A stretch of 64,000 nt of DNA from Diadema setosum (GCF_964275005.1 NC_092695.1:7593832-7657831), one strand, 5' to 3'; positions 11,371 through 23,284 are shown, numbered from the stretch's first letter. Program-made: numbers and translations. The notes: a model not told the origin generated them from the sequence alone.

Positions 11371-12671
11371 TTAAAGGGAAATTGAGTGGAGATTTTGTGT
11401 ATAGGTTCAGGGGAGACTTGCAAGGCCACAACATCATCATCTCATCTAATTTGTGATCCTTTGAGTCATGAAAACGTTCGATTCTGATACTTTAAAAAAA
11501 AAAATCTAAAATGACAATGTGTAGACCTGTCAATTTATGCTGTATTGCAATGAAACCTGTATGGGATTCACACAGCTGTAAATATTTGTGAGCATTTACT
11601 CGGGTATGTCTGATTCTATCAGCTATGGGACTTAAACTTTCTGGACTTTGACGTGAATCAAGTCTTGGCAGGCAACAAGAATGATAAAGTTTTTGCGTGA
11701 CAATATTCAGTGGATACTTGTGATAATACAATGAATCTTTTCACATTTGATTACTGAATTGAGTTCAGTTCAACACAATGTGGTTGGCTGAGGAATTCTA
11801 CAGCTTTTTGGTTCACAAAAAAGTGGAGATAAGTATAATTGTTCTCAGATTATCAGAATGGTTGCATTTGTAAAAATGCATCCAGTAAATTTGCACATAC
11901 ATGTAGTGTTTGTCAGACTGCAGAGATGAAATGCTGCAGGTATCATAAAAAAAAAAAAGAAAAAAAAAAGAAAAATGAGACAGGAGTCAAAGTCCATGTA
12001 GTAGTCTCTATCAACAGGCTTTTTATTGATTATCATTCATTTACATTGTGATTGTCTGAAGGAGGTAAAGACAAACATTGCACTTAACAGTTTGCAAAAC
12101 TGTGGTACCAAGCAAGGGTACTGATGGCAGTCTGTGCATTTATGTAGTATGCCTAATAATATATCCATGACAATTCACATTAATGAGTAACTATATGAAT
12201 GCAGAGCCATTCTTTTAGCGTACATATATTAGCAAATCACACCTGAGCCAAGGAAGTGAGACATTTACTATGTATCAGAGTTCAACAAGGTATAGGACTG
12301 CACCAACTTACAGATGGTGTATATAATGAAGAGGTCTGTTTTGTAGTAAAGAAAAGTCCAGCTTTAATGATTATGTTTAACAGTGATTTCCTGTTGTCTT
12401 CTAAATCATACCTTATTAACACAGTAATCTAAGTGAGGGTTTGCATCAACTTAGCCATGCCTTCAGTGGGCAAGTCTAATTCATGGATTTATGCACCCCC
12501 GGACGTCGTAGTAACCAGTCCATGTGTGCCCATGAAATACTCATGTCAATACTCGAAATGCAGTGTGAATGCATTGGTTATTTCTGTTATCGGGCAAGAA
12601 ACCCAAATATTCTACAGGTATAAAAAATGTGGATTAAGGGAATGTGGCAGTATTAATGGGAAACCAGTAAA

Positions 12672-13517
12672 ATTTAAGGAAAGTCTGACAATTTGTTCGA
12701 AAGTTTAAGAATTCTTGAAGTTTTGGTGCCACCATTGCTGGATGAGAAGACAATCACATTTCATGGTGTCAGACATGGACAACAGTATAAAAAAAAACAT
12801 GAAGAGATTTCAATTTTCTTTTTTTCTGGCATGATGTTGAAGCAATTTCTTGCAGAAAACAGGGCAAATGGTATTGAAGGGTGGGTACAGTTCTGGTCGA
12901 GGTGAGGATTTAGCTTTTAACGTTTTGCGAGATATTCAGAAACCATGTCAAAGAGCATGCAATTCTAAGGGCTATCAAAGTTTATTTGAAGAAGATCGGT
13001 TTTGAAATGGCTGAGATATCCAAAAACAAGGTGAAACAAAGAGAACCAAATAAAAGGCGTTGCCTGTCGCCTTTTATTATTATCACTTTTGGATATCTCA
13101 GCCATTTGAAAACCAATTTTCATCAAATAAACATTGAATCCTTCTTAAAATTACATGCTCTTTCATATTTCATAAGAGGTTTCTCATGATCTCACTTAGG
13201 AATGTTCAAAAATGAGTCCCCACCTCAACCAGTCCTGTACAGTCCCTTTAACAACATGGATGTATCAAGAGGAGAGAAAGTGTACTTTTCATGATAATTT
13301 GGGAATTCTCTGTGCATTTTCTTCCTATTGTTGTCCATGCATGACATCACAAACTGTTTTAGTCTTCTCATTATACAGTAAAACTTCTAAAAATCATAAC
13401 TTTTGAATGTTCAGATTGCCAATTTTCCTCACGTTTCACAGATGTGTCTTGCTGAATTTGCTGCATTGACTGATGTCAGTCCACATAAATGTGTGGGTTT
13501 CATTTCCTTTTACCAAC
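12672..13517. mobile_element. MITE family B, copy 2, interrupted by a MITE-A
   Basis: Left arm (about 12672-12790, ttttggtgccaccattgctgg) and right arm (about 13255-13517, ending gtgtgggtttcatttcc) match the two arms of MITE-B copy 1. The middle is occupied by the MITE-A at 12878-13247. More diverged than copy 1. Confidence 0.6.
12878..13247. mobile_element. MITE family A, copy 3, nested in MITE-B
   Basis: Begins AGGGTGGGTACAGTTCTGG and ends cctgtacagtccct followed by TTAA at 13248; the left site is mutated to TTGA. Internal words gctgagatatccaaaaac and gatatctcagccattt are inverted copies. Confidence 0.75.
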
Positions 13518-13781
13518 GCTGCACACTGGCACTGGTCCGAAGGTCCCTGACCGGTAAAAATCACTGTCGGACCAGTAACCTTTTTCAGGAATGGACAAGT
13601 AAAATGTGGAAAAACTTGTTACTTACTGGAAAGACAGACAGATAAAGGTCCGACCAGTAGAAAAAATGGGTTAGTGTGCAGCCCTGCTTTTAGATACATG
13701 CATTGTACATGTTGCAAGCTGTTCTGTTGTGATTACTGTAGCTGTAAACACTTTTTCCAATCTTGTTTGCTCAAATCTCAG

Positions 13782-14018
13782 GGTGGCAGGTTCTACTTCA
13801 TTGACCACACAGTGTCCGACCCCGATGACCTCTGGTGTCGATTCATGCAAGCGGTCATGGGTCCCTATGTGCAGTTTGTCGCCCACTGCTGCCTCACCCG
13901 AAAGCCCTGGATCGCCATTGACCGGGTAGGATTCTCCAAGATGTGCTACACTAGGCAGAAGATCAAGGCCCTTCCAGCTATCTTCAAATACCACGTCTAT
14001 GGCTACGCAGTGAAATAG
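13782..14018 (+). CDS. METTL7A-like: METTL7-like methyltransferase copy 2, coding exon 2
   Basis: The acceptor is a pyrimidine-rich ctcaaatctcag. Phase-0 junction LKP-GGRFYFIDH. Contains CCLTRKPWIAIDRVGFSK and ends HVYGYAVK then stop, nearly identical to the vertebrate METTL7A C-terminus HIYGYAVK. Exactly the same length (78 codons plus stop) as exon 2 of copy 1. It is separated from exon 1 by a 6.3-kb intron filled with MITEs (see 7909..13517), against 650 bp in copy 1. Confidence 0.93.
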   Translation, partial: GGRFYFIDHTVSDPDDLWCRFMQAVMGPYVQFVAHCCLTRKPWIAIDRVGFSKMCYTRQKIKALPAIFKYHVYGYAVK

Positions 14019-14339
14019 CGCCCTCTCAGCCACCTCTGGCATGAAATTGTCATTAGGGCACTTGCAGGTGACTGAGTGGTACTTTTTGTGAGCATTATTT
14101 TATGACTCTGCAACAAAGAGGGCAGCAGACATCAATTCTTCATCGGCATCACTTGTATATTGTATTTACTGTCTGTGCCGTATTATAGTTTTATGAGTGC
14201 CATGTCAATTCATTAATACAAGTGGCCTGAAGGCATATTCAATGCAAGCAAAATGTAAAACTCTGAGCAGATCAGAATAGAAAGTGCACATGGGTTGATT
14301 TTTTTTTTTTCTTTCAGTGTAGCTTAGTCTGCCAGTTAA

Positions 14340-14424
14340 CCCGTTGAGGACAGTTTGATTGTGCTGCAACACGCATTTCTCATAGACACCTGCCCGAGTA
14401 TACTCGGGACTCGTCCTCAACGGG
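14340..14424. mobile_element. Short piggyBac-type MITE (85 bp)
   Basis: CCCGTTGAGGACAGT and its complement ACTCGTCCTCAACGGG (imperfect), flanked on both sides by TTAA. CCC next to TTAA is the classic piggyBac terminus. Confidence 0.75.
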
Positions 14425-14721
14425 TTAAAAGATGGCATCCCCATCTGACTGAATTATGTGGTGCTTTTGCTTTCAATGCATAGTCTTTTGCAAGGAGGTA
14501 TTATGATTTTTTCTTTCTGTTCTTTCTTTTAAAGAATACATTGATGCTATTGGGTATGATACAAAGCTAAAATGCAAGATTTATTTTTTTTCACGAGTTA
14601 GTGTTTGTTAAATAATTTGTCATTAATATAGATAATACCAGCGATATGACAGCTCCTGAACAGTTTCCTGTCAGTGTATATACTGCCCTCTTCCACTTCA
14701 TTTGGAATGCCAGGTGTCAAT

Positions 14722-14865
14722 CTGGAGGATGTTTCATCAACGTTTGTCAGCACTGACAATTTCAGCAAAATCCTTGGTTTTGGTTGGCTGAGATGCACTG
14801 GTCACTGACTGTTACTATGGTGACAAGTTGTCAGCACTGACAAACATTGATGAAACACCCCCAGG
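14722..14865. mobile_element. MITE with GTTTCATCAA inverted ends
   Basis: Left arm gatgtttcatcaacgtttgt plus cagcactgacaa, and right arm its near-perfect complement ending cattgatgaaacaccccca. No coding capacity. Confidence 0.65.
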
Positions 14866-14918
14866 GCCCTCCCACCTGAGATTAAAGTCCACTAATCCCA
14901 CCACAAAGAAGATTAAAC

Positions 14919-15234
14919 TGTGATTTAAGTTGTAAGCCTCACAGGTTGAATAGGATAAGACCCCCAGACAGTGAAAGAAGCCTCGTTAATGCCTCTTTGT
15001 TTCACTCTTCTTGTTTAGTCCTGATTTACTCTGAAATCCTGTTCCCTTTGTCCACGCTAGAGGGCAGCACACTTTGTATTGTGATTTAAGCCTCACAGGT
15101 TGAATAGGATAAGACTCCCAGACACTGAAAGAAGCCTCGTTAATGCCTCTTTGTTCCACTCTACTTGTTTAGTCCTGATTTACTCTGAAATCCTGTTCCC
15201 TTTGTCCACGCTAGAGGGCAGCACACTTTGTATT
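14919..15234. repeat. 160-bp tandem duplication with CTCF-like core
   Basis: Two adjacent units (start of one near 14919, of the next near 15079) differ by only a few bases. Each carries gcctcacaggttgaatagga and ends with ccacgctagagggcagcac. The last word contains TAGAGGGCAGC, close to the CTCF core consensus. Confidence 0.85.
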
Positions 15235-15869
15235 GCTTGATTCCAGCGCTCTCTGCTGAGTGAGTGGCAGGGTGTTCTGATTAACGAGTAGCGTGGCAAA
15301 ATTAGCATCATGTTCCTCTCAAAGCAATCATCTCCAGTGGTGGCCAAGAAACCGGACACCAGCTGGAAATAAACAGCATGACGGTGAATGTGTGACATGA
15401 AATGAAATTACACGCTGACCCGACATGTACCCTTGAGTGCGATGACAAGATGTCTTGCGGGGGAGATCATTTGATACTTCTGAAATGAAGCACAGCTAGG
15501 GCTGCTGTCCTGCATTTACAGCAAATCCAGGGTCTGGTTTTTATAAAGCACTTGACAGCAATTGTGCCTTTGCAACATTAATTTTGGAGGCAACAAGATG
15601 ACAGCTAAGAGACAAGAAAATCCGTGCTCTTGGTAGTTTTGGTCATTGCCATGGCAACCACAGTCATTTTAGATGCCAGTCTGCAAACCCCTGGATGAAA
15701 ACCCCTGGATGAAAGTGGCCCTGGGCTGAATTATGCAAACCAACTGATTATGTCGTGATTACTTCAACGAAATGGATTTTAAGTTTCTGAATACATGAGA
15801 TGAAATAATTCAATTTCCTGCATTCCTGCCACAGTACAAATCAGGAAGCCTGTCATCACATACAGTATA
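15235..15869. other. Intergenic, no gene seen
   Basis: Contains a short direct repeat (cccctggatgaaa, near 15690). Nothing else recognised. Confidence 0.5.
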
Positions 15870-16055
15870 CAGTGCACTCCCGTTATAACGAACACGGTTA
15901 TAACGAAATTCCGGTTACAACGAAATAAAATTTAGGGCCGCAACATTATCAACTCTATGTATTTTTATTGTTTATTCATTCGGTTATAACGAAATTTCGT
16001 TATAACGAAAGAAAACTGCCGGTCCCAAGGACTTCGTTATAACGGGAGTCCACTG
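15870..16055. mobile_element. pogo/Tigger-like MITE
   Basis: CAGTGCACTCCCGTTATAAC at the left and its complement gttataacgggagtccactg at the right, with TA on both sides. Internal repeats of ggttataacgaaatt. This is the standard pogo-type terminal signature. Confidence 0.8.
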
Positions 16056-16057
16056 TA

Positions 16058-18072
16058 CCAGCAAACAGTTGAAAAATCGATGGATTTCTGTTTTGTTTAT
16101 TCTTGTGAAAGAGAAAGAAAAGGGGAAATTTGGCACTTGTGAGGCTCTGACATCTCTACGTGTCATTTGTATAAGTGGTCTTTGGTTATATTACTGTGTG
16201 TGAAAAAAAAAGATGAACATGAAACTAAATTCAACTTACTCATGCAAAAATGTTACTGCAATTGCTCAGGTATGAGTGCATATATATATGTATTCGTTTT
16301 CACCTAGCTTTTGGGGGACGTGAGTAGCTGTTGCAATGCTTTTTAATCACATGAAACTGGTGGCTAAAGTGTTGTCCCTGTAGAGCCTCATACTGCCTAC
16401 ATGTACCTACTTTGTAATGCAGTAATGAACATGGACTATGAGACACAGGAGGTCATTGATTGTCATACCAATTATCTCTTCAGATTAGGATCAATGCAGT
16501 CAACCTTGAAGCATATTATTTGGGTAAATGCAATTGAAAGCACTTTTATTGTCATTACATGTTGTAATGCTTTCAGCCGTGCAGTAAATTTATTATGATG
16601 ATGATGATTATCACACATATTGCCATTATTATTATCTTTATCATTATTAGTGTTGTTATTATTATGATTATCAACATCATTATAATTGTGCGTTTGGAAA
16701 CTGTACATGAGGTATGCCATCAGTGTATTACCGGTACCTGTTTAAAGGGGAGAAAATGCATCTTTACTTAGCAAAGTTCAGCCCAACTTTATGCATAAGC
16801 AGAAGAGACTAAAAGCGAATTACTCATACCAGTATGTATTACGACTACACCCCTCCAAACGTTTGTGTCACGCGCCGCACTCTCTGACAGCGCTTCAGAT
16901 CAAGCAGAAATACATGTGTGACCAGATTTGGCGGTATCAAATGACAGATGCCATCAACGGGGGAACACTTAATGAGGATTACTCTCTTGTCAAGGTTAAT
17001 TGCATACTCAGAGAGCTCAATCTTGTAGTCTGGTAATTTTGACACATGTTCCACAATGACTGCACCGGCGTATGCCTACATACGCTAGAAGCGACAATGC
17101 TCCGTCAAATCGTGACTGCAACAAAGCATTTCTTTGATCCACTAGAGATGTTTGTGTTGAAAGGAAGGCTGGAATGTTAACCTGTTTCCTACGGGAACCT
17201 GGTGCCCTGTGTATTAAGTCTATGGGGATTTCAGAATTCAGTATGGCATGGGTTAAAGTCACCAACTTGAATCCACATGACATATAGTTGTAATGTCTAT
17301 CTAATATCACTTAATAATGAGGTATTTAGCCTTGCTGGATACATTATGTTTATTAAAATCTGCAAAAACATGTTTTGACTTTGTCATTATCCAGTTATGC
17401 TGGCAATTGCGAGTGTACCATTAGAACATGGAATTAAAACCGAATTGTACCATGTGGAGTTTCTGTGACAGGAGTCTTTTTTTCTTCCTGATGTATTCTT
17501 GATACGCTATACAACATGCCAAAAACTTGCATTGCAATATATGTACCCTGGCACTGAAATTATGTGTAATTATGTGTTATATGTCTTACCATGTAATGCA
17601 GATATCTTGCTAACTACAACTTCCACAGTGTATGTACTTCTCTTTCATTCTGTCCCTGTATATTAAGACAATCAATCATGGTGAGAAAGTATAAATTTAC
17701 CTTTCGTGTAAGGGAATATTTGCACATCTCAAAATGTATACATGAATGTAGGGACCGGTTGCTCGAAAACTTGTTTCCGAGATTTATAAAGAAATACTCT
17801 TTTAAGAGCATCAATGCAATACGTGCAGTACTTGTAGACATCATTGCTCCCAAGTAGCATTGATATATTATCATTATTTTTTGTTTTGTTTTAGCTTCCT
17901 TTATCATATTATCCTTGTAATGTTTTATCTTGAAAGTGTATCCAATGCGATCCACTTTTCTGTTTATTTGGCTCCCTTGTTCAATACACACTCGTATTGG
18001 TGACAAAGATTTGTGCAGGAGTATCCCTATTCCTACATGCATTCTTTTGTTGTGTATCTCAGACTATCGCAA
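16058..18072. other. Intergenic, no gene seen
   Basis: Imperfect (ATT/ATC)n tract at about 16590-16690. The 16800-17310 region has longer open frames on both strands but no recognisable protein. Confidence 0.45.
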
Positions 18073-18080
18073 GCATATCT

Positions 18081-18441
18081 TGTGTTCTGGTGTTCCTACA
18101 AATCTGAGTGTGTTACAGGATTATCTTTTTTTTGTCCTACAAATCTCAGAGCATTACACAAATTTCTTGCGTATTTTCCTACAAATCTCGAGAGTGTTAC
18201 AAGAATATCTTGCGTACATTCCTACAAATCTCAGAGCATATACACAAATGTTTTGTGTATTCCTACAAATCTCAGAGTGTACAAAATTTCTTGTGTATTC
18301 CTACAAATCTCAAAGAGTATTACAAGAATGTCTTGTGTATTCCTACAAATGTCAGAGTATTACAAGAATGCCTTGTGTATTCCTACAAATCTCAGAGTAT
18401 TACAAGAATGCCTTGTGTATTCCTACAAATCTCAGAGTATA
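18081..18441. repeat. 40-bp minisatellite
   Basis: About nine units of tcctacaaatctcagagtat followed by tacaagaatgccttgtgtat; the last three are almost identical, the first ones more diverged. The unit is 40 bp, not a multiple of three, and has no stop in any forward frame. That creates three overlapping open frames that are not genes. Confidence 0.9.
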
Positions 18442-18839
18442 ATTTCCCCCATGAAATGCAAGTATTACATCAGACTGGGTTTTGTGCAGTTTTTACCGTA
18501 GTTCTTTTTTTTTTAATCAACTGTCACTAATTGTATTGTACACTGCAGCAGTATTCACTTCCGTCATTCCATAACTATATGTGATTTATAATGCAACATA
18601 ATAATCTTTTGTTTTTGTATATTTCAGTGTGCCTTTAAATTTCTTCTTGTAACTGCATGCTGTATTTCAGGACCTGGAACTTAATCAAGTTTTACATGGA
18701 GAGGTTTCAGATTTGCACAAGAATTTGTTTTGTAAGTGAGTGTCGAAACATTTTTTGTTTTTGTTTTTTGCGTCAGTCTTGTAAAATTTGCATATACTCG
18801 AGAGCAAACTTGTAATCGCATTTCTCCCAGCATATTTTG

Positions 18840-19485
18840 CGAATATACAAACGATGCACAGGATAGAGTGTATTAGTGAAGGTGCGGCGCGCTCGAGAGT
18901 ATTGACATTGGTGCGACATGCACGAGGCGCAGCCTCGTGCATGTTTGCAACCGTTGTCAATACTCGAGAGTGCGCCGCACCTTCACTAACGCCACGAAAT
19001 AATCCTGTGCATCATTTGTTTTATAAAATGGGTCGAAAACTAACAGCATTATTCACGTACCTTTGTGGGTCAATACCAGTCAGCTACATGTAGCACTCGC
19101 TCAAAAGTCAAGATGTCCGAAGATGTTCGTCCTAAACATTTACGCACGTCGCACTCGGAAATCCCGCACATAAGTACTGTACGTACGTATAAGAGTATAC
19201 GTACGCCACATGTTATGCACAAGAAAGGCCGCCGGCTGTTGTGGCAGCCCGCGGCCCAAACTAGAAGTTGTTTACAGGATTGACAGCGGGTATAGTAGCG
19301 CGTGACGCACTTGTAACAACTGATTGAGTGAGCACTGCTAGTGTAAACATTGTGACGTACGTCAGGCCAGGGAGGTAGAAGAGAGACTCTTCATAGTGCA
19401 TTTACTAAGAAATTAATGCACGCACACTGACTCATTTCAGCGCTTCCAATTGGCTACATTCTTGAGCCCATTTTATAATAACTGT
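18840..19485 (-). repeat. Arm 2 of the inverted segmental duplication (partner 2305..3160)
   Basis: Reverse complement of the stretch upstream of METTL7 copy 1, in the same order, from the 171-bp hairpin to the ggctacattcttgagcccat block at about 19452-19474. It lacks the roughly 200-bp insertion seen in arm 1. The METTL7 pair lies between the two arms. No METTL7 sequence was seen beyond this arm. Confidence 0.82.
18848..19018. mobile_element. 171-bp hairpin element, copy 2
   Basis: CAAACGATGCACAGGAT to ATCCTGTGCATCATTTG. Stem words GTGAAGGTGCGGCGC and GCGCCGCACCTTCAC pair perfectly; the hairpin closes on GAGGC-tgc-GCCTC. Same length as copy 1. Confidence 0.82.
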
Positions 19486-21367
19486 TAGCCAACCTGTTGC
19501 AAAGGCATCTCCAGTTGAAATTGGGGTGAGCCTGAATAGGTGACCTCTAAAACATATTTCATGAAGTGTAGTCAAACCTGCCTTAGCGGCCACCTGCCTA
19601 TGGTGGCCACCTACCGTATAATACAAATTCCAAACCTGTACGTGGCACTATCAATTTATGTACTACCTGATGTAAAATTTTACAAATTGACTGAAATGCC
19701 CCTTTAATTGTGTTTGTCAGTGTTGCGCCTCTGCCACGCAGTGGCACAGTGGTATTTGTATGAGATGATTTCATTAGTAAGCTTTACAGGTATTAAACAA
19801 CACACATCACAGTGTGTGTATATGTATGACATCACAAGCTTTCAATGGTGGATGCAAAGTGTGCACATGCATAGGGTAACAAAATTTGTCATCTGGTGGT
19901 ACTGTATAAACTTCTTGGCTTTTTAGATGTATTTTGAAGAAACAAAGAATTTGGTGAAGCCAAGAGATTGATTCTTTTGTTCATTCACTGCATTACAGAA
20001 TTGCTTTCTTTGTTATTTCTGTCTTTTTTGCTTTTTTTTCGAGTTGTGTATGTAAGAAAATAAGAATGAAATGCAGTGGTTTCTGTGGCTGTGGAAGGGT
20101 AGGGAGGTTGGATAGATGCCCACCTCCCTTGGGAGAGGAGGATCACATGTATTTGAGTACAATGGAGTACAGATTTGTAATTAGTCATTTAGCTACATCA
20201 TCGGTTTTACTGAGAAACATTTTTTTTTTTTTTTGCAGCTGCTGTGTTACTTAGCCATTGAAGTGTACTTTAGAATGGACATATAATTGTGTGTGTCATG
20301 GCATAAAGATTGATAGTGTATAGCTTTGTAGTTCTGTAAAAATGACAATTTTCTTGCGATTACTTTTTTTTTTCTTTTTTTTTTTGTGGTAAAGATGAAT
20401 TTCCCATGTATTTAGTCCTGTGGATGGTCACGACGATTGAGGGAGCACTTAAAGCATCTCACAGCCACCACTGCAATTAAGGTCTTTGGCAGCACATACT
20501 ACAGTGAAATGTAACCAGTCCACATTAAAATTATGGGTAAATTAAGCAAATGTACAGACTCCAACTCTCGTGCTAAAAGAGGGAAATCTCCTGCTTGGAG
20601 GCCATTTTAGCAATATCCCCTGCTCTTCTTGTCTCTCAGTATTTCTTCTGCTTAAAATGAGGCCTTCTCCTGCTCAAGTTTTGTATTTCGTTAAAAAAGT
20701 ATCATGTTAAAAAGGTTGAGATAGGTTGAGATAGTACGAGAGAGCATCTGTAACCTTAGACAGAAAAAGCTGTCTGTCCAGAGGAGTCTTTTTCTTTTTT
20801 TTTTCTTTTTTTTTTTACATTTATCGGCTCTCCTCCGTGTAGGAGGGGATTCCGTGAAGCCAGACGTAGTCAGCATGGAACATATCCCAACGACAAGATA
20901 CAGATCTTCTGGTCAACTATAACCCGAACTTCCAGTGGACCCTGGACCCTGGCCGCAAGGGACTTTTGCTCTTGTGATTATTGCGGGCATGTATGCATAT
21001 TCAGAGTCTCCAGTTTGCTAAGGTGTCCAGAGCAAGAGAATCTCCGCTTGTAAAGCATGGTTATTGTTGGAGTCTTTGTAGCTTATAACCCAAAACCTAA
21101 CAGTGAAATATATGTGCATAACTTAAGCTCACATTCAAGCAAAAAAATTGAACACCAATAGTTTTGCACTGGTTTTATGTTATACAAAAAACAAACAAAC
21201 ATGAAAATTCCCCCCCCCCCCCTCAAAAAAAAAAGCCACTTAGCCACTCAGCTCTAGTGTAGTACTGTAGTGTGTTCATGTCAAATGGCTCAGAGCAATC
21301 ATGGTGAATTGCAGTCATGTGTTGTTATGTATGCTCACGGCATTGCATTTTGGATTATGAGTTCGTG
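19486..21367. other. Intergenic, no gene seen
   Basis: Holds a fragment of a MITE-type repeat at about 19570-19615 (ccttagcggccacctgcc), several T-runs (20221, 20366, 20790-20816) and a C-run at 21207. Confidence 0.45.
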
Positions 21368-21610
21368 TACTGTATACTCCAAATATTTCGCAAGGTTTTT
21401 ATTTACATGTATTTCACGAGTCGGGTGCTATTTGCGGAAAGACACGCAAAAATATTGATTCTGATCCCGCTGTGAATGTCACATATGCATGTACATAATT
21501 TGTCCGTTCAGTACACGACTTCATGATCGCGAATTTAGTAACTCGCGAAATCGTCGGGAGTTCCCGATTTGCGAAAATTTAGACTCGTGAAATATATGGC
21601 ATATACAGTA
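21368..21610. mobile_element. MITE family O, copy 1
   Basis: Ends TACTGTATACTCC and ggcatatacagta. The interior repeats cgcgaaat/atttcgcg words. Matches 26548..26772 over its whole length. Confidence 0.7.
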
Positions 21611-21990
21611 GTAGGTTGGCTTCCCCCATCATACAATGTGTACACTAAACATGTCATGCTGATCAAGCTATGCGTTATTCATTCCCATTAATCATTAATG
21701 TGCTGGCCCAGCCTTCCTCACCTTCAGATTATGCCGTGAAGAGAGCCTATATCAAGAAGACCTCTCCTTATCCGTATTTTGTGACAAGATTTATAATTGT
21801 GGCAGTACATTGTACATACACACTGTAGTTGCAGTTACCATAGAAATGGCAGTACAGCTGATTGACCATTGCCCAGCTCACAGGTTGAAAGCTGCAGTAA
21901 CTATGTGTTACCATTGCTGTAAATATATGAAGAGTGTTATCGCAAAACAAGCTAACTCCATTCTTGTTAAGCTAAGGTATTTTTGATTAA

Positions 21991-22275
21991 AGGTGCTAGA
22001 AAACAAAGAAAATTATAAGAAAATACAGGATATTTTTAATCATGCATTGGCCGAGATATCCGTAAAACAAAGAGGTCCTAATAAAGGGCGAGTCCCACCT
22101 TTTATTAGTACCATTTTGCGTTTTCTTTTTTGGATATCTCGGTCCTTTCAAAAGTGATTTTCATCACATAAACTTTGAATTTCTCTTTTGCTCTTTCATG
22201 GTTCAGTAGAGGTTTCTCATGATCTCACAACAAAGTTAAAAACCTAAAGCCCCATCTCAACCAAAAGTATCAAAG
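21991..22275. mobile_element. MITE family A, copy 4 (diverged)
   Basis: TTAA at 21987. Internal ggccgagatatccgtaaaac, ggatatctcggtcctttc and tttcatcacataaactttga match family A. The right end is degraded. Confidence 0.6.
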
Positions 22276-22681
22276 ACACTGGTGTCAAGAAGGTATGGTC
22301 TATACCTACACGAGTGGATTAAGGTCATGATGTTTGATTCAGTAAATATATCAAGATTTGCCTATCTAAGGGGAAATAGAAAGTAAACATACAACTCTGT
22401 AAAGTGTACAATCATGCCTTTTTTTTTTTTAATGCCAAACCATTTATGTACTGCTCATGCCAAAGCTAGCGTAACGAGTAGGATTAGTTTTTAGAAAGAA
22501 ATTTGTAGCTGTTGGTAGGCTTGTGTCTGTTATTGTATATTTTGTCCAGTGTGATCATGCAAGTTGATTGGGTCTACCATGGACTCGTGTTGATGATGTT
22601 TTGAATTAAAAAAAAGGAAAATTGAAACTGCAATGTTAGCATTCAGTTGTTGCCTTTTGTATGTGTGAGCATGTGTATTAA

Positions 22682-23050
22682 AGGAATGGTAGGTGATGTT
22701 TCAGCTTTTAACTTTTTGTGAGATACACCTGTACTTAGAAACAACTCTATGAAATGTTAAAGAGTGTACAATTGTAAGACCAATTCAAAGTTAATTTCAT
22801 GAAAATTGTTTTTCAAATGACTGAGATATCCCAGAACAAAGTAAAATGAAGTGATCTTAATAAAAGGGAGTCCCAGTCTTTATTAGGATTGCTTTGTTTT
22901 GAATACCTCGGCAATTTCAAAATCAATTTTCATCAAATAAACTTTGAAATCCTTTTAGAATTATATGCTCTTTCATATTTCAGAAGAGGTCCTCATTATC
23001 TAACAAAAAAAAAAAAAGTTGGAAACTTGAAGCCCCACCTCTTGAGTTCT
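22682..23050. mobile_element. MITE family A, copy 5
   Basis: TTAA at 22678, then aggaatggtaggtgatg. The interior carries the family A palindrome (atgactgagatatcc, tttcatcaaataaactttg). The right terminus is not clean. Confidence 0.65.
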
Positions 23051-23284
23051 GATTGGCAAAGGAAAGCCTCATAGCATTGTACACACTATCCAAAGCCCCT
23101 CGTACAGAAAGATAATCACACAACTGGACTACTGTACTCTCAACCTCACATACTTTGTCAAAAAGGCCAAAAATCACTTAACTCGAGGCAAAACGAAAAT
23201 CCAGATTTTTCTGTCTGTAAATTTTCTTCGTGAGACAGGCATTAAGTTGAAATATATAACTGTCAATGTTCAGTTATTAGTCGG

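Larger units (their letters stand above)
7453..13781 (+). other. Intron of METTL7-like copy 2, inflated by MITEs
   Basis: 6.3 kb between the copy 2 coding exons. It holds at least six insertions: MITE-B at 7909, MITE-A at 8471, a 1.1-kb foldback at 9778, MITE-A at 11038, a second MITE-B at about 12672 and a MITE-A inside that one. The remainder is AT-rich with A/T homopolymers (9119, 9521-9620, 11948). The matching intron in copy 1 is 650 bp. Confidence 0.8.

Noticed and set aside
16845-17310. Overlapping open frames on the minus strand
   Set aside because: No family recognised and no splice sites that join them.
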